Origin: Cymbidium sinense
Taxonomy: Eukaryota; Streptophyta; Magnoliopsida; Asparagales; Orchidaceae
Assembly: GCA_021442155.1 (NCBI GenBank)
Contig: CM038228.1
Span: forward strand, 10,271,179-10,335,178
DNA: 64,000 bases
Reading direction: 5' to 3'
Part shown: one piece after another, positions 1 to 11,669 of the stretch
Position numbering within the stretch: the stretch's first letter is position 1
Layout: each line of letters opens with the position of its first letter
Notes under the pieces: generated by a model
What the model saw: the letters and a program-made list of their open reading frames with translations, nothing else
Told to the model about the DNA's origin: nothing
Databases searched by the model: none
Made by a program: the position numbers and the translations under genes

Positions 1-539
1 TGGATTTGATGTTCATATGGCTCCGAGAACAGTTTGAAAGAAATATTAGGTATACTGTGGACATCTAATAATTAATTCAATAAATAAATTTATAATGCAA
101 CGTACCTGACTCTGCAATAGCCCATTTAGTTCATCTTTATAAATTCTAATGTGGGACGATGTCATCTCTTGTACAAATTCTTCATTCCACTGACACCCCA
201 CGCCGTAACATCAATATCCTAGGGTATGGTATATGTAATATAGGTCTACCCACATGAATGTGCTCATGCCCATAGCTAGAGTAAGTGTAAGCATCCAAAT
301 ATATTCATGCACTTGCTCTCACCCTCATGTAGCTCAGTATAAATAAGCAAGCACAATAAATCCCAATGAGAACTCCTAAATATAAGAATATCCTCTAGTA
401 ATAATAGATACTACAAGTGAATCTCGTGAGCCGATGCTGCAGCATAAAAAAACAACCAATCACAATAAGTATGTATGCTCGACATGCATAGAAAACTAAA
501 GCTAGGGGAAATCTAAATATGAATCCCTATAATATATCG

Positions 540-800
540 TCTGACATAGCCATCATAGAGGCAAATAAATTTGTACATGAGCCTATTCCATATAGAATTT
601 TGATGTGACATGTGGCTGGACCGGATTAAGATACACGACATGCAGCTCTGAGTGTGCTCCTATCAACTCATCATAATAAGCTGGCCATGAAGTCCACCTC
701 TTACCTTCCCCAACTACAATTCGACCAACTATAGGTGAGTCATCTATGTGAACACCTAAATCTATGGCAACATCTTGCAACATAATCATTATCTCTCCAA
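540..800 (-). pseudogene. Plant mobile domain (PMD) segment of the MULE
   Basis: A 68-residue open frame (583-789) begins MIMLQDVAIDLGVHIDDSPI. This matches the hallmark start of the plant mobile (aminotransferase-like) domain, in which a T-x-T-L-QDV-x-x-LLGL motif precedes a D-G-x-P-V motif. The domain occurs in host proteins of the MAIN/MAIL1 type and as a passenger in plant Mutator and Ty3/gypsy elements. Here it lies downstream of transposase motifs on the same strand, so it is read as the C-terminal module of the same transposon. Frames beyond 540 toward position 1 are broken; GVSVEW-like words around 190-230 suggest the domain continues. A separate PMD gene next to a MULE cannot be excluded. 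Confidence 0.6.
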
Positions 801-3120
801 CTGGAAAGTGAAATGTATTTATCTACAATGACCAACATTCAACAAATATTGTGAGCATGTGGTGATCTAGGCGAATGTACTACATCTATGACACACAATC
901 TAGTCTAATTGCTTGTAGAACACTCATAAATCTAGGACAATTAACTAGTCATTCTATGAACATCAATAAATGTGAGGCTACCTCAACCACTATGACCTAC
1001 ACACGCAAAAATTTTATCAGTATGCAATATTATGTGGTAATTTATATGTGGAGCATGTGGAAAAAAATTCTGCCAAATTAGGATGTGATGTTCTATGTCT
1101 ACCACATAAGATTGTAATACTAGGGTGAACTTCTACCGGTGGAGGGTCGTAGTCCACAACATTCTCCTCTCCTCGACTTCACCTCCTATGCGTGGGGCAA
1201 ATTGGTTCTTCAGCAGACATTACCCTTAGAAACAAGTTATGATTTAAACATTTAATAACAGGCCACATAATCACAACAACAATACAAATATAGTCACATA
1301 ATCTAACAACAACCAAGTATGGAATAGATAGAATGATCATAGCGAAGTACATGAGTCATCACAAAATATTGTCTAACAATAGTTTTCAACATATAATAGC
1401 ATAAGTGCGCAACATTTTCTTACAAAGAATAATACACATGTATAATAGTGTGGTACAATATATAATAATCTCACAAATGAAAAAAGTATGGAATAGTAGA
1501 AGATCACAATAAAGACATGAGCCATCACAAAACATTATCTAACAATTTTTAACATATAATAAGGTATGGTTATAACATTTTCTAACATCGCATAATGTGT
1601 ATAATAATGTGGTATAATATATAACAATCTCATAGTAGATAAGTATGAAAAATATAGAACGATCACAATAGTGGTACATGAGCCCTCACAAAATATTATC
1701 TAACAATAATTTTTAACATATAATAGCAGAAGTGGTTACAACATACAAAAATAAAGGAGGAGACATCTGACAACAACAAGTAGTACATCATAGACCCATA
1801 ACAACTCATATAAGTATAACTGGCAATAGGGCAACAGATTACACACAACTAATAATAACCTCCAATACATTAGGATAGACAATACAAGTTCTCTAAAAGA
1901 AGACTCTAATCTAGGTTAAATTTTGTGATGTCGATTATGAGGACATGTTGCTCTATTATGCCCAACATTTTTCCATATACCACAAATCCTATTACTCATT
2001 GTATTAGTCTCATCCATTGTATTTTTTATTCTCCTTGTCCTAGGTCAAACAACCTTTCTTTTAACATTTAGTGGAAGATACTCAATAATATTGATTATGT
2101 GTTCGCACCACATTCTCGAGGATGACATAGAATTTTCTTTGATAGTTATAAAGTTAAGGTATAGGTAGATACATATTGAACGTGACTCGATGTCTTTGTC
2201 CCAACATAAAATTACATGAGGTAGGGAATGTGATAGTTTTGTCTACATGTACACTTGCATGATATGTACCAATCTTGAATGTTCTGTGGACATATCAAAA
2301 ACTTGATACTTATTATTTATCCTTATTGGCACTAATCTCATTGCCTTGTGTTCATTATTTTATAGTACCTTGACATGTGTAGAAAATATGGAGTAATGTT
2401 GGTTGGCTAGATTTGTTTCTATCTCAAGTCATTTCATGAAAAAGAGAGACAATGTTATAATATATTACAATAATTAGTGCATGAATAGGCAAGTCACGTG
2501 GCTACTTCAAGACACTGGTAAAGCATTCAGATGCATTTATGGTGACCGTGCTATATCTATAACCACCATCATGAGTTAAAGATCACTATTGCACATCCCT
2601 TAAAACTAGTCAATCGTATGCTTCTTGCTTTATGTGCTTAATATTAGTCATATACCTTTTGAAAATGCGGATATCATCAGTATTACCTATAACATATATT
2701 TTTAAGCATATGAACTCAACATCTCCTATACTAGTTATCAAATAGATTTTGAAAGTCTCCCTCAAATGTTGGACAAAAGCCATGTATCACCATGAAAATA
2801 TTTCTCTACAACCACTAATGAGACATGCATGCCTATCGATATAATGCATAGATCACCTCTTAGAGACCAATGGGATTAAGTCCTGTAGTGAAATCAAACC
2901 CATGACTCAATAGAGATTTAACTACTACAAAGGATAATGGAAATAAATCATTATTAACATCAATCCCAACTACGTTAAGAAGAGTCCCCCTATACTTACT
3001 TAGGAGAAATGTCCCATCAAGAAATAAAATTTGATGATAATACTGACAACTTATAATTGAAGGCTCAAATGATTAGAAAAATCATTGGAATCAATTTGAT
3101 TCTATCGAGTGTACTATCAT

Positions 3121-3982
3121 CCTAGCATAACTAAACATACAGTGCCCATAAACTTCTCTAACGATCGATATGATTCCTCCCAACTGCCAAAAAATAATCT
3201 TATTTGTCTTATGATGCGCATCCCAAACCATCATATAAGACACTCTTATATTAAATTTGGACTCCATACAGCCTACAATCTCTCTTGGTTTTAAATTTAA
3301 TTGACGTCTAATTGCAGGTTGACATAATATAATTGATAAACCATGGCGTACATTGTCTATGTCGGGCATTCAACACAGAATGGCTACAAGTATGAGATGA
3401 ACCAATATTGTCAATCCTTCATGCACCACCCAATCTCTTACTTAAGCTTGCATGTAATCACCACATGGAAGGTTAGTTGGGTGAGCATGATACATGCACA
3501 GTATAATAAATTTTGTCTTATTTGAGGTATGTATCGCAAACTCAACACATATCTTAGCATAACTAAACATACAATGTCCATAAATTTCTCTAATGATCGA
3601 TATGATTCCTTCCTACTGCCAAAATAATCTTGACTGTCTTACGATGCGCATCCCAAGCCATTATATAAGACACTCTTATATAAATTTGGACTCCATACGG
3701 CTTATAATTTCTCTTGATTTTAAATTTAATTAACGTCTAATTGCAGGTTAAATAAAATAACTGATAAACTATGGCATACATTATTATGCCCGACATTCAG
3801 CACTGAATGGCTACATGTATGAGATAAACCAATATTGCTAATCCTTCATGCACCACCTAATATTTTACTTGAGCTGGCATGCACTCACCACATAGAAGGT
3901 GTAGTTGGGTGAGCATGATACATGCACAGTATAGTGAACTTTGTCTTATTTGAAGCATGTATCACAAAATCAACATTATTTA
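3121..3982. repeat. 432-bp direct tandem duplication within the MULE N-terminal region
   Basis: Two adjacent copies start with the same CTTAGCATAACTAAACATAC-like word at about 3,123 and 3,555. They run in parallel through ATCGATATGATTCC, TGCGCATCCCAA, the TGCACCACC word and the ATGATACATGCACAGTAT word to about 3,552 and 3,982. The offset is 432 bp, and the copies differ by scattered substitutions and small indels. The duplicated segment encodes the MuDR N-terminal domain. Confidence 0.85.
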
Positions 3983-6780
3983 GGATAGACCATCCTTGAA
4001 GAGTGAATTGAAGGTGCTTCTTATCATGAAAGCACATATCTTCTAAAAGCTCACCTAAAATATAGTTTCCATGTTCAAAACTTGATTCATCTAACGACCC
4101 ATCAAATGTGAGCTCCTCATTCCATTCTATTTGACTGCATGCTCATTGTTAGATAATAAGTACTCTTTAATATGACTTGTTATGAGTAGTCTAATCGTCT
4201 TTGACTCTAAAATATAGCTTTGTGACTCATAAAGTAGGTTTATCGGCATTAATATCATCATCATCATTAATATCACTGCTTGTTGCACTAGGTATAGTTA
4301 TGTATCCCTCATCTTTAGAAGATAATGAATAAATGTAACCACCTTGAGGTTCACCCATTATGGTGTTTATTATTCATTGATTGAATGTTGTTGGGACACC
4401 ATGTAGATCCATTAATGTACTTATTAGGGTGATCGGGTGCGACATTGAGGAATGATGTACTATCTTGAGAGACAAAAGTCACCATCCTACAATGAACCTA
4501 ATCACCTAATAAGGGCTCCTAAGGACAATGGGTCTTTGAATGTACCAGAGATCTTTCCCCTACTTTGCATGGAAAAGTAAAGTGGTTATTTTAAGTTCAT
4601 TAAGTTCTGAGGCAAACTCCCATAGTTAATTACATCCTAAGGAATGAGATTCCTTACAAATACTCAATTAAGGTAAATGATCATCTCCAAAGATTTCAAA
4701 GATGACTATCAACAAATTGGTTATTTTAAAACATCAAGTGGGATTACTCAAAATGAGAGAGTTATTATTGAAACCAATGAGAGATGAGTAGGAGATGCTT
4801 ATGATACTAAGAAACCAAATAAGCATCTCAAACTATCCTATGGTTGGGTTTTATATTTTTTTTGAAGTTGAAGAGGATTATATGTTTGAGTTGAATTTTT
4901 ATTAGAAATATAGGGCTTACAATTCCACAATACAAGATCGTAGAAATGCCTAAGAGGTGAGGATTTATGCTTGTAATCCATAAAAGGAAACATCGATCTT
5001 GGATCCTAAATCTAGGGAGCTTTAACGAGGGCCAAGGCATGACCTAAATCTAAGGCAAAAATGGGTATATGGTTTATCTCCATAATAGAGAATAAATCAC
5101 TCGACTATTGGACTTACAATTGCCCAGGAGTGGCTGCCAACTAACTCCTCCTACAATTTTAAATACATGTAGGCAAGGTTTAGGCTTTGTAAGATGGTTA
5201 GGTTGTTATTTATTTAAGAAGAAAACTAACTCCTTAAACTCACTCCCTAAGAGACTGGATCATGAAGGGCATGAACTCATGACTTAATCTAATGCAAATT
5301 TTGTCAAGTTTTATTTTGATTTTTGGATTTTCATTTGACACGGGCTATATGATTTTATAAGCCTAATGTATGAGAAATTGGTTATGGGCCAAAATTAGAA
5401 ATATGGAGGTGTGTTTCCACCATGGCTCTCAAAGGTTAAGTCATTTTCTCTAACAAAGGTGGAAGCCCTCCATTGGCAAGAGTGAAATAATATGATTTAT
5501 GCATGATATGAGATATACAATAGCAAAGGGGTTGCTAAACCTTTTATTATCTTGATTTTATGTCCTAGGCTTTAAGTGAGGTTATGAATTATTTAATTTA
5601 ATTTTGAATTGATTAGTTGGATAGAAAATTTATTTTTTCCTAGGAGTCCAATCGCATACAGGCCATACAATAATCACCAATAATAAAGAAAATATAAAAA
5701 TGCATGCTATTTCTAATGCACAAGCTAAACAAATATCAAATAATTTTATAAAGCTATAATAAAAGAATAAGAGGCCGATAGATGGATTTCCATAACAAAA
5801 GAAATGTGGTAATAGCTTTACCCATATACATTCAGATTACAAAAGAATAATTAAAATTAGAAAGAATTCATGGGGGTCTTCATTTTCATTTTTTATTCTT
5901 CATTTCTTCATTTTGATTTGCTTCTTTTCTTATTTTGGCTTGATTGGGATATGATTGCTAAAGGCATCACTTGGTACATAAGATTTGATCTTATGACCAA
6001 TGTTCATCTCTCTAAAAATTTTAATCTCAAATTGTTAGTTTAAAATATTATATGAATAAATTCCATATGGTAACCAAGTCCACATCTAATTTGTTATGCT
6101 TAGGGGTATAAGCAACTTACAAAAAAATATTTATATTTTTATTACACACTTAAGCACAATCTCAATCTATGATTAGTTAATATCGTAACATCCAAACTAC
6201 ATATGTATAACATCCAAGATAACAAAAATAATAGTGACTTAGTCTAATATGTGTTCCATTTAAGGCTTGTGTGGCATATCTTAGCTAGGCTTTAAGGTTA
6301 GAATTTTATAAGTGTGAAAGATTCAATTTAGATGATGATTTTAGTTTAAGTGATTTAGTTGATTTTGTCAATTTTAGTTGGTGAGTTGATTTGGTTTAAA
6401 TGAGCTACACTTACTAAATGTTATGAGAAGAAAAGAAAAAAAAACTTCTCCTTCATCCCTACCTTAAGACATTTCTAAGATAGATTGATTAATGAATTTT
6501 CTATAGTGAATATTTTATTATGTATTTTAATTAATCCTAAGCTTAGATTTACTCCAAATAGCCCTATTCAACAAGAAAGCCCTTAGGATTAGTTAGGGTG
6601 GATTACTATCACATAACACACACTCATTTATTATTTTCCACCATGTATACCATGCATATGAATAATCCTAAGCATTATACATACAATGCAAATCTTAGTA
6701 CACCTTGATGATGAATGCAAAGAGATATGGTTTGAAATTTGGATATCTATTAATGCTTGTCTTATTAAGAAAAGAGATTT

Positions 6781-7210
6781 TCATTCATTAGCAAAATGCA
6801 CATCCATATGTATAAAAGTCATAAGTGAGTAGGACGATATTATTTTCTATACCAAGGGCGTAAGGTACAAGACCTACTTAGGGCTACTTAAAGTCACGTA
6901 GCTCTGAGATATCCAGACTGATATACCACTTTACTTAGATACATGTAAATGTACAAAACTATAAGGATGAGAAAATCCATGCAATAATTTGTGTTTCATT
7001 CATTAGTAAAATGCACATCCATATGTATAAAAGTTATAAGTGAGTATGGCGACATTATTTTCTATACCTGGGGCGTAAGGTATAAGAACTACTTAGGGCT
7101 ACTTAAAGCCTCGTAGCCCCGAGATGTCCATACTGATATACCACTTTACTTAGATACATGTAAATGTACAAAACTACAAGGATGAGAAAATCCATGCAAA
7201 AATTTGTGTT
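6781..7210. repeat. 215-bp tandem duplication private to repeat copy A
   Basis: The TCATTCATTAG...AAAATGCACATCC word occurs at 6,781 and again at 6,996. Both units then carry GGTA(C/T)AAG...CTACTTAGGGCTACTTAAAG and ATGTAAATGTACAAAACTA. Copies B (about 32,760) and C (about 44,040) carry this block once, so the duplication happened in copy A only. Confidence 0.85.
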
Positions 7211-8739
7211 TGAATCATTTAGTTGTATGATTTACATGTGTAACATGAAGATTCTTTCTAAGTCCTAATATGGAGATGCATAGAAATAGATTTAGGCAAG
7301 TGTTATGTTCTTTACAAATGAACTATACACTTTGCAAATCCTATATGAATCCATATTAAGAGAAGGAGAGAGGACTTCATAATACACATCTTATGCTATC
7401 ATCACATGCAAGCTTATAAATATTTATAACTAGCATCACTTCATTTTATAATCTTTGGTTTATAAGTTTTGAAAATAGTTTTTGATTTAATAGTGATAAT
7501 AGCCACTCATATTCTTAATTTTAGCCAACACATGCAATTTAACATAAAAGGTAACATTTTATTAATTGATTTCTCAAAAGAAATGGATGCATGATTTCAT
7601 ATGACAAACAATATTTAGCATGATTGGAAAGAAATAAAGGGATATGAGCACATGACTTCATTCACCCTAATTAATTTGTAAGGACAATCAAACCAAATAA
7701 GATCATTTAAAGTGAATCAAAATTCCTTAATGAGATTTTTATTTTTGAATTTGATTTGACTTAGAAAATATGAGAATTGTTTGCTAATCCTAATCCATTT
7801 CCCCTTGTGTAAATTGGTTTAGTTTAATTTAGAACAATTAAGTTGATTTTATGGTTTTGCCTAGGTTAAGATATGAATTAAATGGATTAATTATCCCTTA
7901 CCTATACCACTTTAACATAATTATTCAAGTACTTATGAGTCAACATATGATATGCAACCACATGAAAATTAAATTAGTAATGCACCTAAGAAATGAAGGG
8001 GCGTAATGCAATTGACTCATAATTATTGATTAATTAATTCAAAGGGTTTAATTAAGTACTTTCATAACCATCCTACACATGTAGTTTGATTATAATTTCT
8101 TTGGAGTTCTCTTGGTTATTGAACACAAGAATCTACCAAGAATTGAATGATTAAGTTCTGGAATGATTTGGTTTTGAGTTTGATTAATTAAATTATTTAA
8201 TGAAGTGATTAAGTCATTAATTAATGGCAAATTGATTAAGTGTTATCCAAAAGAAATAAACTTAGGGGGAAAAATTGAAAAAGATGTTCCAATCTCATTC
8301 CCTATGTCCATTTAATGTTTCATAATGATTAGCAAGTTTAATTAATTAATTTATCACTGTTTAACAAGTTACTTAATCATTTAATTAATTAAGAGAGTGA
8401 TTAAGGATGAAATAAATAATTTCTCTAATTAATCCAATAATAAATTCAAAGAAAATCATAAGAGGCAAAGATCATCCCACTAATCAATCTCATAAAGTTT
8501 AGATTTAATTGCTGAAGTAATTAAGAAGTAATCAACTTAATTACATTTTTAATAAAACTCAAATTGAGTGAAAGTTACTATTCAAACTTAATTGATTTTA
8601 ATTTTATATTATTCTCCTCTGAATTATCTTTAAAATGAGCTTGAGTTTGCATTTTTTTGTATTTTTCTACAATTAGTTATGATTTTAGGAAGTTTCATCA
8701 TTAAAATAGATTAATTAAAGCTAATTAAACCCCTAATCT

Positions 8740-8900
8740 CGTCAGGCCACATGGCGGCTGATGCAGCGTGCTTTCCACGTGGCATGACGGGATAGATTAT
8801 TTTAAGTTGTCACATCCATCGCTGAGTCAGCCAGCGGCGGACACGCTTTCTCTACTGGCCGTCTGATCTAAGATCGAACGTCTAGGATTAAACCCATGAT
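8740..8900. promoter_or_regulatory. GC/CpG-rich segment with G-box in repeat copy A
   Basis: A locally CpG-rich stretch inside the AT-rich repeat carries CCACGTGGCA with a CACGTG core at 8,776-8,781. Equivalent segments lie at about 46,130-46,460 in copy C and 34,310-34,500 in copy B. CACGTG is the core bound by plant bZIP and bHLH factors. Regulatory activity is inferred only; no TATA box or start site was assigned. Confidence 0.35.
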
Positions 8901-9759
8901 TTAGGCTTAAATCAAAGGGGATCTAATGTGATCTAACCACAACCATCAGTTTCAATCATGCGGAATGGATGGCGTGTGATCCTTCTCCTTCACGAGCAAC
9001 GAGAGACTTCTCTTCATTCAATTCAAGCTCACTCGAGCTCTGATTGGGATCAAAATGATCCCTTACCTTTAGAAGGAAGGGAGATGCACATCCAACGGTC
9101 AAGATTTCAAGGGGTGATAATTTCCTTCAAAAAGGACCAACAAATTTTTCTATGGCTATGATTTTGTACAATTACCTAGCTAGAGGCTATCACCGGTACT
9201 TCCAACAGAGGAGGTAGCTTCGTCTAGTAGAGACGAAGCCCTACTGAAGGAATTAGGTCTTGATTTGAAGTGAGTGGTTCGGTTGACCATGCTCCCCTTC
9301 AATGACGATCGGCCTTGATCGAAGTGATGCTTACCGTGGCTTGGAGACTTGGGAAACAACTTGGTTGAGCTCATGAAGTCCACGATGGTGTGTGTAAGGT
9401 TAATTTGATTTTGATGGAGAATTGAGTGAGTTGGATTTTCACTTCACCTCCTGCTTTTGAGCAAAATCAAGAATGGGAATCAAGGGAGCTTGGGAATGGC
9501 TTAAAAGCTTAAGGAGGTTTCATTGAATCTCCTTAGCTCTATGGAAATGAATCCTATGGTTTGAGTGGGAATGAGGGGAGTATATCTCCTGGATCGAGAG
9601 AGGCTATTTTGCCATTTTTGATCAATGGCAAGGATTGGAGGCACAGTTTGAGCTACCAAACACCCCATGTGGGTCATTTTGGGTAGTGGAGTTAAGGAGA
9701 CCCATGTGCTAGGTGAGTGCATTTGGTGATCAAGTGTTCAGATTCCATTGGAGAGGTCG

Positions 9760-10950
9760 ATTTGGCCTTGGCTTGGGTCATGACCGACCCAAGCTCATTG
9801 GGTCATGTTCACCACCCTCCTTGGTGTCCATGTGGACCAATAGAAGGATGCCAAGTGGCCTTAAGATATGACCAAATTTCAAGTGAATTTGGTCATAGGA
9901 TACCCTTTGACCTAAGGGCAAAGTGGTCATTTGGCCATGAGTTTGATTTGGGCAGATTTGAAAATTGGTTGGGCCAAATTTCTAGTGATTTGGAATTCAT
10001 TTGATTTGAATTGGTTCAATTTGACCCATTTAGGTCAAGTTGGGTCAAATTGGGTTAGTTTGACCAATTGGTCAAATTAGGTCAAACCATGGGTTAGGTC
10101 AAGTTTAAATGATCATTTAGAGCCTATGGATATAATTGGTTTGGTTTATTTTGGTTTAGATTTGGTTTTGGTTCATTTAGGTCAAATGGGTCAAGTTGAC
10201 AAATTTGACTTATTTGACCCAATTGTTAGCTCATGGGTTGGCTTAGGCTTGTTTGATCATTTGAAATGTACAAGCTTTGGTTTCAATCAATTTTGATTTG
10301 GTTTGATTGTTGATTTGACCTTTTAGGTCAAGTTGGATTCATAGTCAATTTGGCTAGGTTGGGTCTAATTGGTCAATTGAAGCTTTGGTCAAGTTCAATA
10401 ATCAATTTGGAATGAATTTTATCTATTGGTTGCAATCAATTTGACTTAGATCAAGCTTTGACCCATTTTGGCTTTTTAGGTCAAATTGGGTCAACTTAGG
10501 TCAAGTGGCCAATTAGGTTTGGTTTGGCTCAATTGATGGCTTGGTTATGTTTAATCATTGATTATGAATTGGTTTAGATCAATGGTTTTAATCAATTTGG
10601 CTTATAGTGAATTTTGGCTTGTTTAAGTTTCATTTGGGCTAAGTGTTGACTTGGTCAAAGGCTAGGTTTGACCCAATTTGAGTGATTAATCATCCCATGA
10701 TGATTGTTGATTATGATGAGAGGCTTAGATGGGCTTAGTTCAATTCAATTTGGTTGGATTAGAATTTGGCTCAAAAAGGTCCTTTAGATCACTTTGGGTC
10801 AAATGAACCTAAGTGAGTCAATTGGCTTGATCAAAGCTTGATTCAAGTTTGGTTGAACTCACATATGGACTTATGATAGAAATATAAATCCAATTGCAAC
10901 TGATTTGGATTCAAATGGGTTTTGGTTCATTTGACAATTTCAAGTCAAAA
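9760..10950. repeat. TTGACC/GGTCAA-rich low-complexity tract in repeat copy A
   Basis: About 1.2 kb is built from degenerate short words such as TTTGACC, GGTCAAATTGGG, TTGGTTTGGTT and CAATTTGG. By eye it has well over 25 occurrences of TTGACC/GGTCAA or close variants on both strands. Corresponding tracts are at about 35,300-36,500 and 47,170-48,260. The words coincide with the W-box core (TTGAC) recognised by WRKY factors, but the tract may simply be slippage-prone sequence. Confidence 0.7.
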
Positions 10951-11669
10951 GGATGAACATGAGTTTGATTTGGGTTAGTTTGATTTTGGCTTGGTGATTG
11001 TAGTTTATGTTTATATTCGGGCATGTGATTGAAGGAGTGATTATTTGAAGAGAAAATCTAAGGGTTTGGATTGATTTGAGAATGATTTAGCTAAATCCAA
11101 GAGATTGGTTTAAAGGATATAAGTTAGATTTTAGTTGGATTTGAATTTGAGTTTTGAATTAATTTTTGGTTATTTGAATTTATATTTTATTTATATTTGT
11201 GAATATAAATGGGAATATAATTGGGTTATGAGAAAGCCTTTTGAGTTTGGAGTGATTTGGATTTGGTTTGGGCTAAGTCCATAAGATTGAAATCAAAGGT
11301 CTTAGGAAAGATTTTAAGATTTGAATTCAATCATGAGTTTCAATCATTTGATTTGGAATTGATTTATAATTTGGATTTTGGAATTGATTTAGCATTTGAG
11401 AAAATCAATTAAGTTGGAATTGATTTAAGATTTGATTTGGATTGGTTTGGAGAGAAGTAAGGATTGGGTTCAAGCTGAGGGTGTAAAATCTTCTTAAACC
11501 CCTAAGGCATAACTCATTCCTATGGCTAACTCTTCTAAGTCTCTAAGGTTAGGTTAAGTGTTCACCTAATCACTAGAAGTGTCTTAAGACTAAGGAACTC
11601 TTAGTGTCTAGAGGAGTCCTATGTCTAAGATGGAGAAGTTGAAAGCTCACTCCAAAAGTAGAGTCAACA

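Larger units (their letters stand above)
1..4358 (-). pseudogene. MuDR/MULE transposase with plant mobile domain, decayed
   Basis: The remnant reads on the minus strand from an ATG at 4,358 (MGEPQGGYIYS..., then an acidic DDDD run) through a stretch ending LQFTLQGWSI at about 3,975. A MuDR-type N-terminal domain follows, with RQLNLKPREIVGCMESKF and VSYMMVWDAHHKTNKIIF at 3,091-3,369. The catalytic core begins with LFLDGTFLLSKYRGTLLNVV; the first DDE aspartate (DGTFL) is at 3,016-3,018. Near 2,400-2,560 the phrases STVTINASECFTSVLK and LPIHALIIVIYY match the C-terminal part of MULE transposases, which cut and paste DNA. A plant mobile domain lies further downstream (separate entry). Many stops and frameshifts show it is dead. 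Family assignment is firm; exact boundaries and any introns are not. No terminal inverted repeat was found, because the 3' end lies outside the window and a large repeat abuts the 5' end. Confidence 0.75.
4392..11669 (-). mobile_element. Large non-coding repeat copy A (7.28 kb), probable giant solo LTR
   Basis: This is the longest of three near-complete copies; the others are 30,360-37,326 and 42,360-48,958. On the plus strand it begins TGGGACACCATGTAGATCC and ends AGAGTCAACA, so read on the minus strand it runs TGTTGACT...GGTGTCCCA with the TG/CA ends of LTRs. Collinear landmarks shared by all copies include a CTTAAGGAATGAGATTCCTTAA block (4,631 here), CACCATGGCTCTCAAAGGT (5,419), a GC-rich G-box segment (8,740-8,880), a TTGACC-rich tract (9,760-10,950) and the terminal CTCACTCCAAAAGT block. 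There is no coding capacity. Flanking 5-mers (GTTGT and CCCAT) do not match, so no target-site duplication supports the ends. LTR identity is therefore inferred; a long non-autonomous element is the alternative. Confidence 0.65.

Noticed and set aside
9501..10004. Open frames of 73 and 95 codons in the large repeat
   Set aside because: Not open at the equivalent places of copies B and C; composition follows the TTGACC-rich low-complexity DNA.
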